In this document: in pieces, positions 60,936 to 64,000 of the stretch | How the letters are laid out: the number at the start of each line of letters is the position of its first letter | Position numbering within the stretch: position 1 is the stretch's first letter | Source: Poronia punctata | Lineage: Eukaryota; Ascomycota; Sordariomycetes; Xylariales; Xylariaceae | Direction: 5' to 3' | NCBI GenBank assembly: GCA_022579005.1 | Contig: MU401569.1 | Location: 1-64,000, forward strand | Length of the DNA stretch: 64,000 nucleotides | Notes under the pieces: generated by a model | The model's input: only the letters and a program-made list of their open reading frames with translations | The model's database searches: none | Told to the model about the DNA's origin: nothing | Translations under genes and position numbers: made by a program

Positions 60936-61098
60936 GGCTACACCAAGGGCCACCCCGACCTTAACCTTGCTGCGCGCCGGCTGCCATGGCCAGAGAGTGA
61001 CTTTACATATCACATAAAGACCTTACAATTAAAGGTCACTCTTTAGCGTTGGCAGCCGGCGCGCAGCAAGGTCAAGGTCGGGGTGGCCCTTGGTGTGG
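60936..61098. repeat. Foldback 1 (long inverted repeat)
   Basis: The left arm (CCAAGGGCCACCCCGACCTT ... GCTGCGCGCCGGCTGCC ... GAGTGAC) pairs with the right arm (GTCACTC ... GGCAGCCGGCGCGCAGC ... AAGGTCGGGGTGGCCCTTGG). The arms are about 60 nt around a 35-nt AT-rich loop. Confidence 0.85.
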
Positions 61099-61136
61099 CC
61101 CTTGGTGTGGCCTTTGGTGTGGGACAAAAGGGCCAG

Positions 61137-61280
61137 ACAAAGGGCCAGGCTATCCTTGCTGCGTGCCGGCTAGCTAGGCTAAAAAGTAACTTTACATATT
61201 ACATAAAGCCCTTATAATTAAAGGTCACTTTTTAGCGTTAGCAGCCGGCGCGCAGCAAAGTTGGTGTAGCCTTTGGTCAA
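61137..61280. repeat. Foldback 2 (diverged copy of foldback 1)
   Basis: Repeats the core of foldback 1 with the same loop (TTTACATAT-ACATAAAG), but the arms differ mainly by C-to-T and G-to-A, for example GCTGCGTGCCGGCTAGCTAG against GCTGCGCGCCGGCTGCCATG. Confidence 0.8.
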
Positions 61281-61618
61281 GGTAGTATATGCATGCAAAA
61301 GGTAGTAGTGCATGTAAAGGTAGTAGAGAAATGACCATGTAATAAGGTTGGAAATTTTCCTTAAGTCCAAAGTGGCAGCAAGGGCCTACCTAGTAGCTAT
61401 AGCACCTAACCTAAGGACCTGGCAGCATATAGCGTTGTTATCTGCTAAAGTTTAGCATGTAAGCCCTAGGAGGTAAATAGATGTACTTCCCCTATTAAAT
61501 TGTATGTAACGGTACTTATAGTCCCAGAAATCCACAACGGCTGTGGATTTCACAACGGTTGTGACCATTGTACAACGCTTACAGCCGTTGTGGCCTCCTT
61601 CAATCTCCCGCTACAGTA

Positions 61619-62456
61619 GGTACACTCAACAACAAATAAACAAGTGACTACAAATAAATAAATAAAGTAGGTAGGTAGTTTAAAATCAAAATCCAGCCCA
61701 CTGTAGTTTATTAAGTTACGTACAAACGATTAGAAACGATAAAGCCCAATCAATCAGTTACTTAGGTTACTACACAATGTCAACAACCCCATGCTTGCAT
61801 GCAAATCCCCATTCCATCCCATCCTATCCATCCATCCATCCATCCACTTTCTCCAACAGGGAAAGAAAAAAGAAGAAACAGAACACAGAACAACAAAAAA
61901 AGCATGGCAGTAGCATGCGAAACGAAAAATACCATACATGAAAGTGGCATTTCTCCTTTTTTTCTTTTCTCCTCTCAAGTCAAGGAAACCAGATGATAGT
62001 GACCGAGGCACAAAAGAGAAGACGACCATACGAGGTCCAAAGGTGAAAAGGGAATGAGTAACAAGGTTTGGCAAAACCTAGACACAGACAGACCCACGAA
62101 CCTCAATCCTCGACCCCAAGAAAAAGAAAAAAAGGACAAAATAAAACAGAACAGACAAGACTGTCAAAGAAGGCAAGGCATAAGCCCAAGTGTTGAAACG
62201 CCATCTGTCATGTATATAGTTGATCCAGGCCTCTGAAGTGAATCTCTAGAAGCAAGGGCCGGCTCACAAACTTCGTATTCCTGACATGTGCTTCGTTGAC
62301 AAGTTTCTCGTCATGATAAATCAATCAATCAAGCAAACTCGAAAACAATGTAAACCGAAAAAACGGAGTAGAAAAATGAAGTGATCGATTCATGATCATC
62401 AATCATGAGAAAGCGACAAAAGATGGGATGGAGGCGAAAGTAAACAGGCACAGCCT
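61619..62456. other. 3' flank of BUD4
   Basis: 0.84 kb with CCAT repeats (about 61,828-61,843) and A-rich tracts. No gene seen. Confidence 0.55.
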
Positions 62457-64000
62457 TTAAACAATCATGCTCTTAGTCCGCGAATGCACCCTTCGACCTT
62501 CAGCTCGCTTTCGAAGCGACTCTTCCCGCTTAAGGACGAGCTCGCACCATTTGCGGCGGGAATTAACTCCCGATCCACCACCAGCTTCCTCGTCGTCACT
62601 GCCACTAGAGCTGCCACGACCAATGACATCACCCAAGACCTTCATCCAGCCTTCTTTATCCTCGGGCGTGTCGGCATAAAAGTCAATAACCTCGCCGTTG
62701 TTGAAGCGGATACGGAAGCCTTCCTCTACAAACATGTAGCCTTCCTCTTCCTCGGCGAATGCTGATCGTCGCCGCTTCCCGTTACGGCCCGTAGTCTCCG
62801 GGTTGGTCAGCTGGCGACGGTCGTCGATTAACCGCTTGGCGTTGGACAAGTTGATGGTTGCGCGGGGTTGACGCGTTGTCTCGTGGTATGCCGTCAATTT
62901 GGTGCCCACGAGCTTGAAGTAGCGACGACGCCAGTACTGTCTAGTTGTTAGTATATGATGTATAATGATAATAATAATAATACAGGTTGTTGTATTTGTA
63001 CTTACGGGGCAGTCACCACCCTGTTGGCTGAGATGGCCTTCCCAGTTGCGGCTCATTCTCTCCTCGGCTGCCTTTAATTCGCGGATGCACGAGTTCATGC
63101 TCTTGGGCATATCATCGTCACTGCTACCCTTGGGTCGCGGTACGAACAATAGCTGTACCTCGAGTTTGCCAACCTTGTAAGGTGCGCGACGAACGACGCT
63201 GTTGGCCGCCATGCCGGAACGCTTACTCTTGACGCTGCTAGCAAAGCCAGCCTCTTCCGTCGCCCACTCGTTAAAAGCGGCAATTTCCACCATATATGGC
63301 CGTCCATAGCATCGGGCCTCATGCTCTTTCAAGCAGACGTATGATCGGGCAAAGCTGCCGTCTTCAGCTGCCAGAGGGGACAATAAATCCCAGGCTGTAG
63401 GCGCAACATTCAAGCTGCTGGCGGCTTGTCGCTGCGCCTGAGCGTACGCCTCTTCCTCCGCCCGGTGACGTGCCTCCATCTCCTTGCGCTTCTTGGGACT
63501 AGCGAAGACGCGGGAGAAGGTCGACGTCTTGGGCTTCGACATCTTAGTCGGCGAGGCCGGGGCTAGCTTGGGCACCTTTGGCTTCTCCAACTTCACGTTG
63601 AGCGTAAGTTGGAACTCCAAGTCGTTAGGCACGACCAATTCGAACTCTTGGCCAATTGGTGCATTCCGAGCCAGTTCAAGCCAAGCAGTGGTGACACAGT
63701 GCACACCGTTGTCGAGTGTAAGACTGAACCAAGTTCTCTCGTCTGCGCAAGGGGTTAGTATCGTCAGAAATCTGTCATCGGGTGCGAAGAAGGGAATCTT
63801 ACTTCTGGGAAGGGGCAAGTCAAGATCCTTGACACCCATCACCTTTACAAAAAGGCGTCCTCTCTCACCGCCATCATCAGCTGTGGCATCACCCGCCTCC
63901 TCTTCCTGGACCGTGTTCATCGCTGTAGCGTTACTCTCTTGGCCGGGAAGTGGTGGCGCTGGCCCTCCGTAACTATGACCGTGTCGTTTCCTGAGGCTAC
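62457..64000 (-). CDS. BUD4: Bud4/anillin-like septation protein, 3' part
   Basis: Exons 62,457-62,936, 63,006-63,742 and 63,803 to beyond 64,000. The reading frame stays open to the window edge (SLRKRHGHSYGG), so the 5' part lies outside. After splicing, LPLPR joins ERTWFSLTLDN with an Asn at the junction, the conserved start of the anillin-homology region, followed by HCVTTAWLEL and APIGQEFEL. A C-terminal PH domain spans the second splice: CP-YWRRRYFKLVG, then EEGYMFVEEGFRIRF, IDFYADTPEDKEGWMKVLG. Bud4 organises septin rings and the contractile ring at septation sites and binds membrane lipids by the PH domain. Donors are GTAAGA and GTAAGT; both introns (60 and 69 bp) have TACTAAC-type branches. 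Reading through them would insert frames such as a poly-Ile stretch that the family lacks. The basic tail ends SRTKSMIV. Confidence 0.92.
   Translation of the reverse strand, partial: SLRKRHGHSYGGPAPPLPGQESNATAMNTVQEEEAGDATADDGGERGRLFVKVMGVKDLDLPLPRSKIPFFAPDDRFLTILTPCADERTWFSLTLDNGVHCVTTAWLELARNAPIGQEFELVVPNDLEFQLTLNVKLEKPKVPKLAPASPTKMSKPKTSTFSRVFASPKKRKEMEARHRAEEEAYAQAQRQAASSLNVAPTAWDLLSPLAAEDGSFARSYVCLKEHEARCYGRPYMVEIAAFNEWATEEAGFASSVKSKRSGMAANSVVRRAPYKVGKLEVQLLFVPRPKGSSDDDMPKSMNSCIRELKAAEERMSRNWEGHLSQQGGDCPVSTNTTTCIIIIIIIHHILTTRQYWRRRYFKLVGTKLTAYHETTRQPRATINLSNAKRLIDDRRQLTNPETTGRNGKRRRSAFAEEEEGYMFVEEGFRIRFNNGEVIDFYADTPEDKEGWMKVLGDVIGRGSSSGSDDEEAGGGSGVNSRRKWCELVLKREESLRKRAEGRRVHSRTKSMIV

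Larger units (their letters stand above)
60383..61618. mobile_element. Non-autonomous TIR element with nested foldbacks
   Basis: The ends form an inverted repeat of about 31 bp with 24 matches: the left reads TACTGCTGCGGGAGTTGCTG then GGAGGCCACAA; the right, inverted, reads TACTGTAGCGGGAGATTGAA then GGAGGCCACAA. TA at both ends may be a target duplication. Inside each end, several copies of ACAAGCGTTGT or ACAACGCTTGT (left) and ACAACCGTTGT-like words (right) occur in both directions, as in subterminal transposase-binding repeats. The interior has a CAGCCCTTTG tandem, a GGTT run, and two successive foldbacks. There is no transposase frame, so movement would need an enzyme supplied elsewhere. 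The superfamily is undecided: TA favours Tc1/mariner, while the subterminal repeats recall hAT. Confidence 0.7.

Noticed and set aside
62937..63005. Poly-Ile stretch in the Bud4-like protein
   Set aside because: Lies in a 69-bp intron with GTAAGT donor and TACTAAC branch; splicing restores the PH domain start.

Overview
The window is nuclear DNA of a filamentous ascomycete (Pezizomycotina, probably Sordariomycetes). The genes carry short 50-110 bp GT-AG introns with CTAAC-like branch sites. They encode typical ascomycete proteins (Arp8, Swc5, Bud4, a Rua1-type regulator, a HET-domain gene). The left end is an extremely AT-rich block of the kind left by repeat-induced point mutation (RIP). No host was identified beyond that.

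Layout. 1-11,935 is an AT-rich, gene-free block of decayed repeats. It holds one RIP-mutated LTR (about 1,900-2,026), a roughly 0.9 kb island of more normal composition, and two tandem arrays (112 bp and 81 bp units). Directly beside it (12,237-14,489) lies a heavily broken HET-domain gene, interrupted near its 3' end by a solo LTR of the same family that escaped mutation. From 15.5 kb on the sequence is ordinary euchromatin with widely spaced single-copy genes. In order: Rua1-like zinc regulator (-), a proline-rich protein (-), ARP8 (+), a Rad54/ATRX-type SNF2 ATPase (-), glutathione synthetase (+), mitochondrial single-strand DNA-binding protein (-), a SET/MYND protein (-), a small CsbD-like stress protein (-), SWC5 (+), a secreted M14 carboxypeptidase (+), a D-2-hydroxyacid dehydrogenase (+), a membrane-anchored kinase-like protein (-), and the 3' part of BUD4 (-), which runs off the right edge. 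A 1.2 kb TIR element with nested foldbacks sits at 60.4-61.6 kb.

Several gene models were assembled here by joining exons, checking splice signals, and requiring the summed exon length to be divisible by three. These are Rua1 with a 17-nt first exon, ARP8, GSH2, the mitochondrial SSB, CsbD, the carboxypeptidase with a 4-nt microexon, the dehydrogenase, and BUD4.

The genes do not form one pathway. Three are chromatin genes: ARP8 (INO80), SWC5 (SWR1) and the SNF2 ATPase. Long intergenic stretches are rich in TACCTA/TAGGTA motifs and microsatellites. One region (56.25-56.48 kb) is an assembly artefact: poly-G, a 10-N gap, and a degraded duplicate of the flank. I found no convincing wholly new system. 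The most informative items are the RIP/LTR/HET junction, the 4-nt microexon and the TIR foldback element.
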